Assembly: GCA_038134285.1 (NCBI GenBank)
Contig: JAYPUW010000003.1
Coordinates: forward strand, 1-64,000
From: UBA3478 sp038134285
Lineage (GTDB): Bacteria; Bacteroidota; Bacteroidia; Flavobacteriales; Flavobacteriaceae
Length of the DNA stretch: 64,000 nucleotides
Reading direction: 5' to 3'
Shown here: positions 1 to 7,869 of the stretch, in pieces
Position numbering within the stretch: the first letter of the stretch is position 1
Layout of the letters: each line of letters starts with the position of its first letter
Program-made: the position numbers and the translations under genes
The notes under the pieces: generated by a model
Database searches by the model: none
What the model was told of the DNA's origin: nothing
The model's input: only the letters and a program-made list of their open reading frames with translations

Positions 1-14
1 TGACGAATGGACAT
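1..14 (-). CDS. 5' end of a further gene of the MoxR/DUF58 operon (partial)
   Basis: Only the first codons are visible. On the minus strand an ATG at 14-12 shares its A with the TAA stop of the DUF58 gene (TAATG), and the frame reads M-S-I-R before the window ends. Such one-base overlaps are common inside operons. In Bacteroidota the genes after moxR and DUF58 are usually Bat (aerotolerance-type) membrane and von Willebrand proteins, so a Bat-type gene is expected. Its identity cannot be read here. Confidence 0.4.
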
Positions 15-901
15 TAGCTTTTCGATTTAAAAAAGGCGAGTAATTTTTTTACGTGATCGTCATTAATTTCACAGCGCACCACGGGTGCGCCGACCTTTTT
101 AAAGGTGTCTTCGAAATAACTTTGCTGCCTCTGAATCTTTTCTTCATAGGCCTTTCTGAGCTTTGTCGAAGAGGTGTCTATATAAGCCGTTTTGCCACTC
201 TCAAGGTCTTTGATCGGAACCAACCCCAGTTGAGGCAACTGCAATTCATTGGCATCGTATACACAGATTGCATTGAGGTCATGTCGTTTATTTACAATTC
301 TCAAGGCCTTTTCGTAGTTCTCGTCAATGAAATCAGATAGCACGAAAACAATAGTTTTCTTTTTGAGGTATTTAGAAATACCACTAAAGGCCTCATTCAG
401 ATTGGTGCCTCTCTGGCTGTTCATCCGCTCTCTATCACCTAAAACAAGTAGTTCTCGAATGATTCTAAGCAGGTGAGACTTCCCTTTTTTTGGAGCGATA
501 AAACGCTCAACAGTGTCTGAGAATGCAAGTAAGCCTACCTTATCGTTGTTTTGTAGGGCTGAAAAAGCTAGAATAGCAGCGATTTCAATACTTTTTTCGA
601 TTTTGGTTTGGCTTGAAGTCGAAAAAATACCAGACGGGCTAACGTCTACTACGAGCATCAGTGTGAGCTCTCGCTCTTCTTCAAACACTTTAGAATAGGG
701 CTCGCGGTTGCGTGCAGTCACATTCCAGTCGATGGTTCTAACGTCGTCTCCGTACTCATATTTTCGCACCTCGCTAAAGGTCATACCACGACCCTTGAAT
801 GAAGAGTGATAGGCACCTCCAAACAAATCGTCAGAAAGCCTGCGCGTTTTAAGCTCAATCTTGCGAACGCGGGCGAGAATATCAGATACGTTTTTATCCA
901 T
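14..901 (-). CDS. DUF58 domain protein (MoxR-associated, vWA-like fold)
   Basis: 295 residues. DUF58 proteins work with MoxR-type AAA+ ATPases in Bat operons, probably in envelope stress or metal-protein maturation; the exact role is not known. The family signature lies near residues 38-62 (FKGRGMTFSEVRKYEYGDDV, followed by RTIDWNVTARN), and a MIDAS-like strand follows near residue 86 (VVDVSPSG). No membrane segment is visible, so this is the short cytosolic form. It starts 4 nt after the moxR stop, and its own stop overlaps the next start, so it is clearly the second gene of an operon. Confidence 0.9.
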   Translation of the reverse strand: MDKNVSDILARVRKIELKTRRLSDDLFGGAYHSSFKGRGMTFSEVRKYEYGDDVRTIDWNVTARNREPYSKVFEEERELTLMLVVDVSPSGIFSTSSQTKIEKSIEIAAILAFSALQNNDKVGLLAFSDTVERFIAPKKGKSHLLRIIRELLVLGDRERMNSQRGTNLNEAFSGISKYLKKKTIVFVLSDFIDENYEKALRIVNKRHDLNAICVYDANELQLPQLGLVPIKDLESGKTAYIDTSSTKLRKAYEEKIQRQQSYFEDTFKKVGAPVVRCEINDDHVKKLLAFFKSKS

Positions 902-905
902 TGCG

Positions 906-1889
906 TTAAGGCACTTGAACGGCGCTTACAATCTTATCGATGATGGCTTCTGAAGTGATGAGATCGGCTTCTGCTTCATAGGTCAGACCGATACGGTGAC
1001 GCAATACGTCTTTAATAATAGCACGCACATCTTCAGGAATCACAAACCCTCGGCCTTGGATAAAGGCATAGCACTTCGCTGCCTTGGCCAGTGAAATACT
1101 ACCACGAGGAGAAGCTCCAAAATTGATGTAGGCCTCTAATGAATCTAAACCATATTTCGCAGGATATCGCGTGGCGAAGATGAGGTCTACAATGTAGGTC
1201 TCTATTTTTTCGTCTAAGTACACTTCAGCGGCAGCCTCCTGAGCTTTAAGCAGGGCTTTAGCGGTCATCACGGGCTTGATAGCCTCACCGGCTTGGTCAA
1301 GGTTTTGGCGGATGATCACGCGTTCTTCCTCAGCTTGGGGATAGTCAATTACTACCTTAAGCATGAAGCGGTCTACCTGTGCTTCAGGTAGGGTATAGGT
1401 TCCTTCTTGTTCTACAGGGTTTTGAGTAGCCATCACCAAGAAAGGGCTTTCAAGTTTGAAGGTTTCGTCTCCAATTGTGACCTGGCGTTCTTGCATCGCC
1501 TCTAGAAGCGCAGACTGTACCTTGGCAGGAGCCCTGTTGATCTCATCTGCCAAAACAAAATTTGCGAATACCGGTCCTTTCTTTACATCAAACCGCTGTT
1601 CGTTCATATTGTAAATCACCGTTCCGATGACATCAGCAGGTAAAAGGTCTGGTGTAAATTGAATTCTGCTAAAGCTTCCTTTTACGGCCTGTGCAAGCGA
1701 GTTGATTGCCAAGGTTTTGGCCAATCCAGGGACACCCTCTAGCAAAATGTGTCCTTTTGCTAAAAGCCCAATCAGTAAGCTGTCAACCATATGCTTTTGA
1801 CCCACAACCTTTTTAGAAAGCTCGGATCTTAAGACACTTATAAATGCACTTTCTTGTGCAATTTTCTCATTCAAAGCAGTTATATCCAC
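906..1889 (-). CDS. MoxR family AAA+ ATPase
   Basis: 327 residues, the normal length. MoxR ATPases are chaperone-like and act with the adjacent DUF58/vWA proteins. Walker A is GVPGLAKT near residue 55 and Walker B is LADEIN near residue 112, followed by the RAPAKVQSALLEAMQE segment typical of the family; the sensor motif ATQNPVEQEGTY comes next. The start is GTG at 1889-1887. A possible -7 element TCAATTTG (one mismatch to TAnnTTTG) lies at 1930-1923 on the minus strand. First visible gene of the operon moxR-DUF58-next gene, divergent from the aldo/keto reductase. Confidence 0.93.
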   Translation of the reverse strand: MDITALNEKIAQESAFISVLRSELSKKVVGQKHMVDSLLIGLLAKGHILLEGVPGLAKTLAINSLAQAVKGSFSRIQFTPDLLPADVIGTVIYNMNEQRFDVKKGPVFANFVLADEINRAPAKVQSALLEAMQERQVTIGDETFKLESPFLVMATQNPVEQEGTYTLPEAQVDRFMLKVVIDYPQAEEERVIIRQNLDQAGEAIKPVMTAKALLKAQEAAAEVYLDEKIETYIVDLIFATRYPAKYGLDSLEAYINFGASPRGSISLAKAAKCYAFIQGRGFVIPEDVRAIIKDVLRHRIGLTYEAEADLITSEAIIDKIVSAVQVP

Positions 1890-2045
1890 GATCTTAAGTT
1901 TTTACTCAAATTTTTGTGGGCGCAAATTGATAATTCTATCTCGACCTTCTTGTTAATTATTGGTTAAAAAAGCCCAATTTATCTAGGCTTAAGGCTTATT
2001 TAGACCGTTTTAAAAATCGTATTTTCAACCCAAATAATTTTTCAC

Positions 2046-2906
2046 ATGCACTTTTCAGAGATTATTGCGGGCACCATGACTTGGGGAAAATGGGGAAAAG
2101 CCCTGAGTAAAAATCAGATAACAGAACGCATTGAATCCGCTGTTTCTATGGGGGTTAGCTCATTTGACCATGCCGACATTTACGGCGATTACACCACGGA
2201 GACTGAATTTGGCGCTGCCCTTGAACAGAGCAAAATTGAGCGTTCTTCTGTTCAACTGATTACAAAATGTGGAATTCAAATGACTCGAGGTCGAGACCAT
2301 CAGGTGAAGCACTATCAGTACGACTACGATTACATTATGTATTCGGTGCAACGCAGTCTAGAACAGCTAAGAACATCTTACATTGATGCGCTACTGCTTC
2401 ACCGACCCAGCCCCCTCATGGTTCCTGAAGAAATTGGTAGAGCAATTGCCGCCCTGCTAGAAAGCGGTCAAATTAAATCGTTTGGATTGTCGAATTTCTT
2501 GCCTCACCAGGTAGATGCTATTGCGCGCTTTACTCCTGTTCAATTCAATCAGGTGCAGTTTTCTATAACTCATACCGACGTGATGCTCGACGGCACACTA
2601 GATCAAGCACTCGCTCAATCTATTGTTCCTATGGCTTGGAAGCCTCTTGGCGGACTCTTCGACGCCAAAGACGAGAAGGCAGGGCGTATTCGTGAAGTGG
2701 CCGAACCACTTTGTAAGAAATACGACCTTTCATTAGCAGGCCTTGGTATCGCTTTTATCAAAAAACACCCTGCTGGAGTACTCCCCGTGGTAGGAACTAC
2801 CGAGCCCGAGCGACTCGCCGACCTGCTAAACGCCTCAAAGGTAGATCTCGAACTTCAAGATTGGTTTGTACTTCTAGAGGCAAGTCAAGGAAGAAAAGTC
2901 CCATAG
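2046..2906 (+). CDS. aldo/keto reductase, YdhF-like
   Basis: 286 residues, a complete AKR TIM barrel using NAD(P)H on an unknown carbonyl substrate. The catalytic tetrad is visible: Asp and Tyr in FDHADIYGDY (near residues 40-49), Lys in LITKCGI (near 75) and His in LLLHRPSP (near 118). The C-terminal cofactor segment reads GVLPVVGTTEPERL. The start is ATG. No good promoter was found; TATTTTCA at about 2022 is a poor match. The AlbA_2-domain gene follows after 4 nt, so the two are probably co-transcribed. Confidence 0.9.
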   Translation: MHFSEIIAGTMTWGKWGKALSKNQITERIESAVSMGVSSFDHADIYGDYTTETEFGAALEQSKIERSSVQLITKCGIQMTRGRDHQVKHYQYDYDYIMYSVQRSLEQLRTSYIDALLLHRPSPLMVPEEIGRAIAALLESGQIKSFGLSNFLPHQVDAIARFTPVQFNQVQFSITHTDVMLDGTLDQALAQSIVPMAWKPLGGLFDAKDEKAGRIREVAEPLCKKYDLSLAGLGIAFIKKHPAGVLPVVGTTEPERLADLLNASKVDLELQDWFVLLEASQGRKVP

Positions 2907-2910
2907 TCCT

Positions 2911-4044
2911 ATGATTAATAAACGCCTTCTGATAAAGAATCTTCTCGCGCACAACGACGAGAATAGTTTTTACGACAAGAAGCGCTTTATCGCTATTGGA
3001 GAAAAAGAAGGCAAAGCAAAGTTCTTAAAGCACGTATGTGCTCTAGCGAACAGTAACCCGAAGAACAATTCTTTCATCGTAATAGGGGTTGAAGATCGCA
3101 ACAACGCGATCGTAGGAGTAGATTTCTTTGATGATAGTAAAATTCAAAATTTAGTTAATGCTTATCTCGAAAACCCTCCATTGGTTTCCTACGAGAACAT
3201 TCCCTTTCCCCACTTGCCTGAGAATAAGGTGGTGGGCCTAGTGACTATACGCTCTATCGGAAAGATTTGCGCCTTGCGAAAAAATATATGGAAGTATTAC
3301 GGCGGATCGGTCTTCTACAGAGACGGAAGTATTAGCATGCCGAAAAACTTCAAGTCAGACCTCGTCGATGTTAATTCTGAGGTGGTGGCTGATCTCGAGA
3401 AGCAGGCCGAGAACAATATAGAGTTGACGCTAGATGGAGTTATTGACTTCATGAAAAATAGACATCCTGACCTCCCTAGTTTTTATAAGGTTTTTAAAGA
3501 GCAGTTTGTGGTGTGTTGGGCCGGTCAATCTAAAAAAGTCAAAGGAAAAGAGCACTTCTCTCGTGTCGATATTGAGCTGATCAATGAACAGGTTCGACTT
3601 TTCTTTTCGGCCCTTGACGAGGTTGAAATACAGGTCAACGAGGACAGCTTTAGCCTCTTAGAGTATGTCTACATGGGCTTGGGTTCCAAAAAATACTATC
3701 CGCTCGAACGCCTTGACATTACCTTTAACAATAACGGATCTTACACCATGAATTCAGAGCTGGTGTTTGAGCCTCCTCGATACGAGACCAAGGACCTTTT
3801 TCACGTGTACAACACCAATAATACTTTGCTTCAGTTGATTAAGCAAAAGACAGCATTGACCCAGCAACAAAGGGCAGACCTTAACCAATTGCCCGACACT
3901 TATTTGATATGTTATCTCAATGGTTTCGATGCGGCTAAGGATCAAATGGAGTTGGCTAAAGAGCTGCTAAAGTCTGTTGATGAAAATGTATATAGGGCAA
4001 CTAAACAGGCGCTTCGCATTTTGCGCAAGGTGCATTACAATTGA
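2911..4044 (+). CDS. AlbA_2 (Schlafen-type) domain protein
   Basis: 377 residues. The N-terminal half (about 1-140) matches the AlbA_2 putative nucleic-acid-binding domain: the block CALANSNPKNNSFIVIGVED near residues 43-62 is its hallmark, with Asn-Pro where most members have Gly-Gly. The C-terminal 230 residues match no family I recognise. Their RVDIELINEQVR and LDITFNNNGSY stretches look like mixed alpha/beta structure. There is no signal peptide or membrane segment. It lies 4 nt after the aldo/keto reductase and converges with the sugar kinase. Nucleic-acid binding is a family inference; the cellular role is unknown. Confidence 0.7.
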   Translation: MINKRLLIKNLLAHNDENSFYDKKRFIAIGEKEGKAKFLKHVCALANSNPKNNSFIVIGVEDRNNAIVGVDFFDDSKIQNLVNAYLENPPLVSYENIPFPHLPENKVVGLVTIRSIGKICALRKNIWKYYGGSVFYRDGSISMPKNFKSDLVDVNSEVVADLEKQAENNIELTLDGVIDFMKNRHPDLPSFYKVFKEQFVVCWAGQSKKVKGKEHFSRVDIELINEQVRLFFSALDEVEIQVNEDSFSLLEYVYMGLGSKKYYPLERLDITFNNNGSYTMNSELVFEPPRYETKDLFHVYNTNNTLLQLIKQKTALTQQQRADLNQLPDTYLICYLNGFDAAKDQMELAKELLKSVDENVYRATKQALRILRKVHYN

Positions 4045-4050
4045 ACGGCA

Positions 4051-4998
4051 TTACAACCTTTCAAGGTCTTTTGCACGGGGTAAGGCCTCAATGGCACCAT
4101 ATGATTGGGTTGTATAGGCACCAGCTTTGTTCGCATAACGAACCATCTCCTTTATGGTTTCTATGTCACTCATGCAGGCTAAGGGATCTTCTTGTTGCGA
4201 AAATTGATACAAGAGGGCTCCAATAAAGGCATCTCCGGCAGCCGTGGTGTCTACAGGGGGCACTGTAATACTCTTAACATAGCCTGCGGTACCGTCAACA
4301 CTCAGAAAAGTACCTTTTTTGCCTAGGGTAATGCAAATCATACGGGTTCCTAAGCGATGAAAAAATGCCGCAGCTTCTTCATAGGATTCTTGCTTAGATA
4401 TAAAGTAGGCCTCTTCTTCGCTGAATTTACAGAGATGAGCCTTTTGGCTAAACTCAAGGCATTGTTCAACAAACGAATTGCTGTTAAACTTCCATAAATC
4501 CGACCGATAATTTGGATCAAAACTCACGAGCTTTGCCGAAGAAAGAGAGTCGTTTAGATAGCGGTGATAGGTTTCGTTTAGCGATCCTTCAAGAAATGCT
4601 GTAGCTGAACCAAAGTGCACGATAGAATTCTTGAACTGGGCAGCTAATTTCGAATCATATGCCAATCCCGCATCTGCGCCTCGTGAGAAAAAAAAGTCAC
4701 GCTCTCCCTCGTCTGACAAGGCTACAAAGGCAAGCGTAGTAAATCTTGCGGTTCGTTGTATGAACGAAACATCTATATCTTCAGCTTTGAGCGTATGGAC
4801 TAAAAAGTTACCCATTGGGTCATTTCCTACCGCTCCGGCAAACAGTGCTTTCTGCCCTAACCGCCGCACTGCACAGGCAACATTGGCAGGTGCTCCTCCC
4901 GCTTTTTTTGTGAAATTTAAGGCTGATTCAATGGCCGCCGAATGGTGTTTTGCTACAAAGTCGATCAGCAGTTCTCCAACACAAATTACTTGTGACAT
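4051..4998 (-). CDS. PfkB family carbohydrate kinase (fructokinase-like)
   Basis: 315 residues, usual length for ribokinase-fold sugar kinases. It should transfer phosphate from ATP to a sugar; fructose is the commonest substrate for this sequence type, but this is not proven. Signature 1 is KKAGGAPANVACAVRRLG near residue 32. Signature 2 is DTTAAGDAFIGALL near residue 250, with the catalytic Asp in AAGD (Ala replacing the usual Gly). The ATG start faces the metallophosphoesterase across only about 30 bp. The 3' end nearly touches the AlbA_2 gene. Confidence 0.85.
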   Translation of the reverse strand: MSQVICVGELLIDFVAKHHSAAIESALNFTKKAGGAPANVACAVRRLGQKALFAGAVGNDPMGNFLVHTLKAEDIDVSFIQRTARFTTLAFVALSDEGERDFFFSRGADAGLAYDSKLAAQFKNSIVHFGSATAFLEGSLNETYHRYLNDSLSSAKLVSFDPNYRSDLWKFNSNSFVEQCLEFSQKAHLCKFSEEEAYFISKQESYEEAAAFFHRLGTRMICITLGKKGTFLSVDGTAGYVKSITVPPVDTTAAGDAFIGALLYQFSQQEDPLACMSDIETIKEMVRYANKAGAYTTQSYGAIEALPRAKDLERL

Positions 4999-5025
4999 AG
5001 ACTAGACATAAGGGTTCCAAAGTAC

Positions 5026-5033
5026 TACTTTTG
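5026..5033 (+). promoter_or_regulatory. -7 promoter element TACTTTTG for the metallophosphoesterase
   Basis: Exact match to the Bacteroidota -7 consensus TAnnTTTG, in the short divergent spacer between the sugar kinase and the phosphoesterase. It overlaps the most upstream possible TTG codon (5031), so translation must begin further down. Confidence 0.6.
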
Positions 5034-5048
5034 GGCAAAACTTTTGAT

Positions 5049-5780
5049 TTGGGAAGAACCCTAGTTGTCGGAGACGTTCACTCAGGAAAACGAGCGCTTG
5101 AGCAAGCATTAGAAAGAGCAAATTTAAAGCCCGACGACCACCTCATCTTTCTTGGAGACTACGTAGATGCATGGAGTGAAGCGGCCGAAACGGTTGATTT
5201 CCTAATCACACTTGGAGGCACTATCAATTGCACCTTTTTGAGAGGTAATCACGACGATTTATGTTTGAATTATCTCACTAAGTCTGAAGCTCCTGAGATG
5301 TGGCTCTTGCATGGCGGACAACAAACGAAAGACAGTTACGATGCCCAGATTCAACAGAAAATCGATCAGCATATTGCCTTTCTACAGCGTCTAGAAGACT
5401 ATCATTTAGATGCTGTAAGCAATCGTTTGTTTTTGCATGCCGGGTTTACCAATCTAAGAGGAGTGCAGCACGAGTATTTTGCGAAAATGTACTATTGGGA
5501 TCGTACTCTTTGGGAGCTCGCTACAGTAGTGGAGCAGGCAGGTGCTAAAAAACTACCTCAAAGGCTGAACAATTACCACGAAATCTTTATCGGGCATACA
5601 CCTATCTCAAAGAAAGAAGTCGTGACACCCACACGCGCAGCGAATGTTTGGAATATGGACACCGGAGCGGCATTCAAAGGGGCGGTAAGCGTACTTGATG
5701 TGCAATCAAAAGAATTTTGGCAAAGCGACCCCGTTGAAAAGTACTATCCCGGAGAACCCGGCAGAAATCTAGCTCCTTAA
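5049..5780 (+). CDS. metallophosphoesterase (serine/threonine phosphatase-like)
   Basis: About 243 residues. A calcineurin-like hydrolase with two metals that could act on phosphoproteins or diadenosine tetraphosphate. Motifs in order: GDVHSG near residue 8, GDYVDAW near 39, GNHDD near 67, and the late metal-binding His in IGHTPIS near 185. I chose TTG at 5049 because the -7 promoter ends at 5033 and because family members begin GRT-hydrophobic-GD. A reading frame exists back to a TTG at 5031, but that codon lies inside the promoter. A terminator hairpin follows at 5786. Confidence 0.85.
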   Translation: MGRTLVVGDVHSGKRALEQALERANLKPDDHLIFLGDYVDAWSEAAETVDFLITLGGTINCTFLRGNHDDLCLNYLTKSEAPEMWLLHGGQQTKDSYDAQIQQKIDQHIAFLQRLEDYHLDAVSNRLFLHAGFTNLRGVQHEYFAKMYYWDRTLWELATVVEQAGAKKLPQRLNNYHEIFIGHTPISKKEVVTPTRAANVWNMDTGAAFKGAVSVLDVQSKEFWQSDPVEKYYPGEPGRNLAP

Positions 5781-5785
5781 ACCAA

Positions 5786-5815
5786 AAAACCCTCTCCGGT
5801 TAAGAAGAGGGTTTT
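5786..5815 (+). terminator. Intrinsic terminator after the phosphoesterase gene
   Basis: A perfect 10-bp stem (AAAACCCTCT at 5786-5795 with AGAGGGTTTT at 5806-5815) and a 10-nt loop, 5 nt after the stop codon. The A run on one side and T run on the other would allow use in both directions. Confidence 0.8.
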
Positions 5816-5821
5816 AACGGG

Positions 5822-5863
5822 TTTGTTTGGTATCGTCAAGGCTGACGAATTGTATCAAACAAA
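5822..5863. other. Two-tier stem-loop, possible structured RNA
   Basis: Outer arms TTTGTTTG (5822-5829) and CAAACAAA (5856-5863) are exact complements. Inside them TCGTCA (5833-5838) and TGACGA (5843-5848) form a second perfect stem with loop AGGC. It lies just behind a terminator and about 100 bp before the next promoter. It could be a second terminator, a small RNA or a remnant of a mobile hairpin element; nothing decides between these. Confidence 0.4.
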
Positions 5864-5965
5864 ACTAATCTAACACACCTTCTAATCTAATTCTAAACCG
5901 TGTAGATGCGATTTTTATGGGTACTATAAAAATTAGAAAATACTGTATTGCGCATAATATGTGCC

Positions 5966-5973
5966 TAATTTTG
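5966..5973 (+). promoter_or_regulatory. -7 promoter element TAATTTTG, 4 nt before an ATG
   Basis: Exact TAnnTTTG element. A TTG that could serve as the -33 element sits at 5948-5950, slightly closer than usual. Only 4 nt separate the motif from the ATG at 5978, so transcription would begin at or very near the start codon. Confidence 0.6.
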
Positions 5974-5977
5974 TATC

Positions 5978-6331
5978 ATGAGTGAGTCTAAGACCCTAAA
6001 AGAACAATACGACGCCTTGGTGCTGAAGTTGTCAGATCAATTCTCAGATGCCGACCCACTTGAGCTAGATCAAATTCTGTTTATTGTAGGACTACAAGAG
6101 CTCGGGCAGTTACACCGTAAGTTTAATAAAGACGAGAAGATTAACGTGATCCATATCGCTATTTGCAGATTACTTGAACCCTACGGCTATTATGATTTCT
6201 CGCATTATGACGAAGACATGTGGCCTCATTATAATGTCGTTGAAGAACTTCCTTTTTTAAAGGCAGGGGAACAATCACGGCTCATGAAAGAGGCCTTAGT
6301 ACACTATTTTGTTGAAAAAGAATACCTCTAA
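5978..6331 (+). CDS. Small conserved-looking protein of unknown function
   Basis: 117 residues, acidic, rich in His, Tyr and Glu, with no signal peptide or membrane segment. I do not recognise a named domain. The first 75 residues look helical (KTLKEQYDALVLKLSDQF, then IHIAICRLLEPYGYY). The middle has an aromatic and acidic patch (DFSHYDEDMWPHYNVVEELP). The ATG lies 4 nt after an exact promoter element, which suggests a leaderless mRNA. Its stop codon directly abuts the gpsA stop on the other strand, with no visible terminator between them. Confidence 0.75.
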   Translation: MSESKTLKEQYDALVLKLSDQFSDADPLELDQILFIVGLQELGQLHRKFNKDEKINVIHIAICRLLEPYGYYDFSHYDEDMWPHYNVVEELPFLKAGEQSRLMKEALVHYFVEKEYL

Positions 6332-7333
6332 TTAGTTGAGCTTAAGCTTTAGCGCCTCAAAAACTTTCTGAGGGTCTTGCTGATTTGCTAAAACTTCATA
6401 GACTGCATCAAGTATGGGGGTCTTTAACTTTCGATCTTGTTTTTTGGCAATCGCATATAAAGGTCTAACCGCATAAGCTCCTTCTGCCACCATCGTCATT
6501 GACTGTTTAATTTGGTCTTCGGTCTTGCGCTGAGCTAACAAAAGCCCAAATTGTCGATTTCTACTGTGTTTTGAATAGGCGGTTACCAAAAGATCTCCTA
6601 GGTAGGCTGAATGATTAATGTTCCGTTTGATTTTGTGGACTCTTGAAATAAAAAGCTTCATCTCTCGAATGGCATTTGAAATCAGAACGCTTTGAAAATT
6701 ATCCCCAAAATCTAGGCCATCTGCAATACCCGAAGCGATGGCATAAACATTTTTCAATACTGCCGCATATTCGATACCTACGGTGTCAATATTGAGGTTT
6801 ACTTTGACATAGTGATTTGACAGTGCTTGTTGGACGATGAGCGCCCATGGTGTTGCATTAGAGGCCACGGTTAAATAAGACATGTGCTCTAAGGCGATCT
6901 CTTCAGCATGTGCCGGGCCAGCGATCACTCCAAATGTTTCTTCGCTGACATTGCAATGATCGATAAGGTATTCTTGGATGACTTGTCCGGTCTCAGGAAC
7001 GATTCCCTTAATCGCAGAAAACACCACCTGATCTTTGAGTAAGAACTTTCGATCTTGCAGTAAGCTGTGCACAAATGCAGAGGGTACCACAAGAAAGACC
7101 ACAGACACTCCATCAAGGCTTTCTGAAAGTGAAACACTTGTACTAACAAGATCTGTATTTAGGCTGACTTCCTTAAGGTAATTTGGATTCTTGCCTGTGG
7201 CGTTAATAGAATTGGCCACGGATTCTTCATGCACATACCACTGCACAGGGTATCCGTTGTCATTGAGAATTTTAGTTAAGGCGGTCCCAAAACTTCCACC
7301 CCCAATAACGCCAAAAATTGGCTTTGTGTGCAT
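6332..7333 (-). CDS. gpsA: NAD(P)-dependent glycerol-3-phosphate dehydrogenase
   Basis: 333 residues, normal length. Reduces dihydroxyacetone phosphate to sn-glycerol 3-phosphate for phospholipid synthesis in the cytoplasm. The Rossmann motif GVIGGGSFGTALT is near residue 8. The catalytic Lys is in AVLKNVYAIASGI near 188, and GYAxxKRR-like segments are replaced by the flavobacterial YSKHSRNRQFG near 257. GPAHAEE near residue 140 is the family substrate motif. It starts 8 nt after the cytochrome c gene and probably shares that transcript. Confidence 0.95.
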   Translation of the reverse strand: MHTKPIFGVIGGGSFGTALTKILNDNGYPVQWYVHEESVANSINATGKNPNYLKEVSLNTDLVSTSVSLSESLDGVSVVFLVVPSAFVHSLLQDRKFLLKDQVVFSAIKGIVPETGQVIQEYLIDHCNVSEETFGVIAGPAHAEEIALEHMSYLTVASNATPWALIVQQALSNHYVKVNLNIDTVGIEYAAVLKNVYAIASGIADGLDFGDNFQSVLISNAIREMKLFISRVHKIKRNINHSAYLGDLLVTAYSKHSRNRQFGLLLAQRKTEDQIKQSMTMVAEGAYAVRPLYAIAKKQDRKLKTPILDAVYEVLANQQDPQKVFEALKLKLN

Positions 7334-7341
7334 GGGACTTC

Positions 7342-7818
7342 TTAAAGTGTTCTCAAGTACTCTGTAACGGCTTTCGCCTCTTCTTCAGAGAGGTTTTGGT
7401 TGTTCATGATTGCATTATTGTGCTCTTTAAGGAGTGCAATGGTAATGGGATCTTTCTTCAACATCTCATCTGTATTCAATAGTAAGTTAAGCACCCATTC
7501 AGGACTTCTTCTTTCATACACTCCACTAAGGGCTGGTCCGATCATGCGCTGATTAGCCATGTGACAGGCAGTACATTTAGAGTTGTAAATGCCTTTACCT
7601 TGTTCAGACAAAGCAGTATTTACTTCAGGTGAAAAACTGTAAGAACTAATTGGGCCAATACCTTTATTATTCAAATCAACCGGTACACCGACAGATTTAT
7701 TGGCACTTGCTTGAGTTTTGGTTCTCGACATTTCGAAGCCTTTGCTTTCTTCTTTCTTAGGGCTTTCTCCGCAGCTGAAAAGAACGAATGATAGGGCGAG
7801 TAATAAGGTTTTTTTCAT
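7342..7818 (-). CDS. Lipoprotein monoheme cytochrome c
   Basis: 158 residues from ATG 7818. A lipoprotein signal ends in the lipobox LFSC near residue 15, so the protein should be membrane-anchored in the periplasm. The class I heme site CTACH lies near residue 83 and is followed by MANQRMIGPALSGVYERR; a Met in the following segment probably serves as axial ligand. The C-terminal helix LSEEEAKAVTEYLRTL is typical of small cytochromes c. A longer frame reaches 7863 but would overlap the promoter at 7838-7845. Probable electron carrier; partner unknown. Co-directional with gpsA, 8 nt apart. Confidence 0.85.
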   Translation of the reverse strand: MKKTLLLALSFVLFSCGESPKKEESKGFEMSRTKTQASANKSVGVPVDLNNKGIGPISSYSFSPEVNTALSEQGKGIYNSKCTACHMANQRMIGPALSGVYERRSPEWVLNLLLNTDEMLKKDPITIALLKEHNNAIMNNQNLSEEEAKAVTEYLRTL

Positions 7819-7837
7819 TGAAATCAGATTAGATGCG

Positions 7838-7845
7838 TAAAGGTA
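7838..7845 (-). promoter_or_regulatory. Candidate promoter of the cytochrome c-gpsA unit
   Basis: TACCTTTA on the minus strand, one mismatch from TAnnTTTG, 19 nt before the ATG at 7818. A TTG lies 20 bp further upstream (7868-7866), fitting the -33 element. Confidence 0.5.
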
Positions 7846-7869
7846 AACTACCCCTTTGGGCAAGGCAAG

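Noticed and set aside
4631..5005. 124-codon plus-strand frame inside the sugar kinase gene
   Set aside because: Antisense of the conserved PfkB N-terminal half, including its GGAPANV motif; no promoter.
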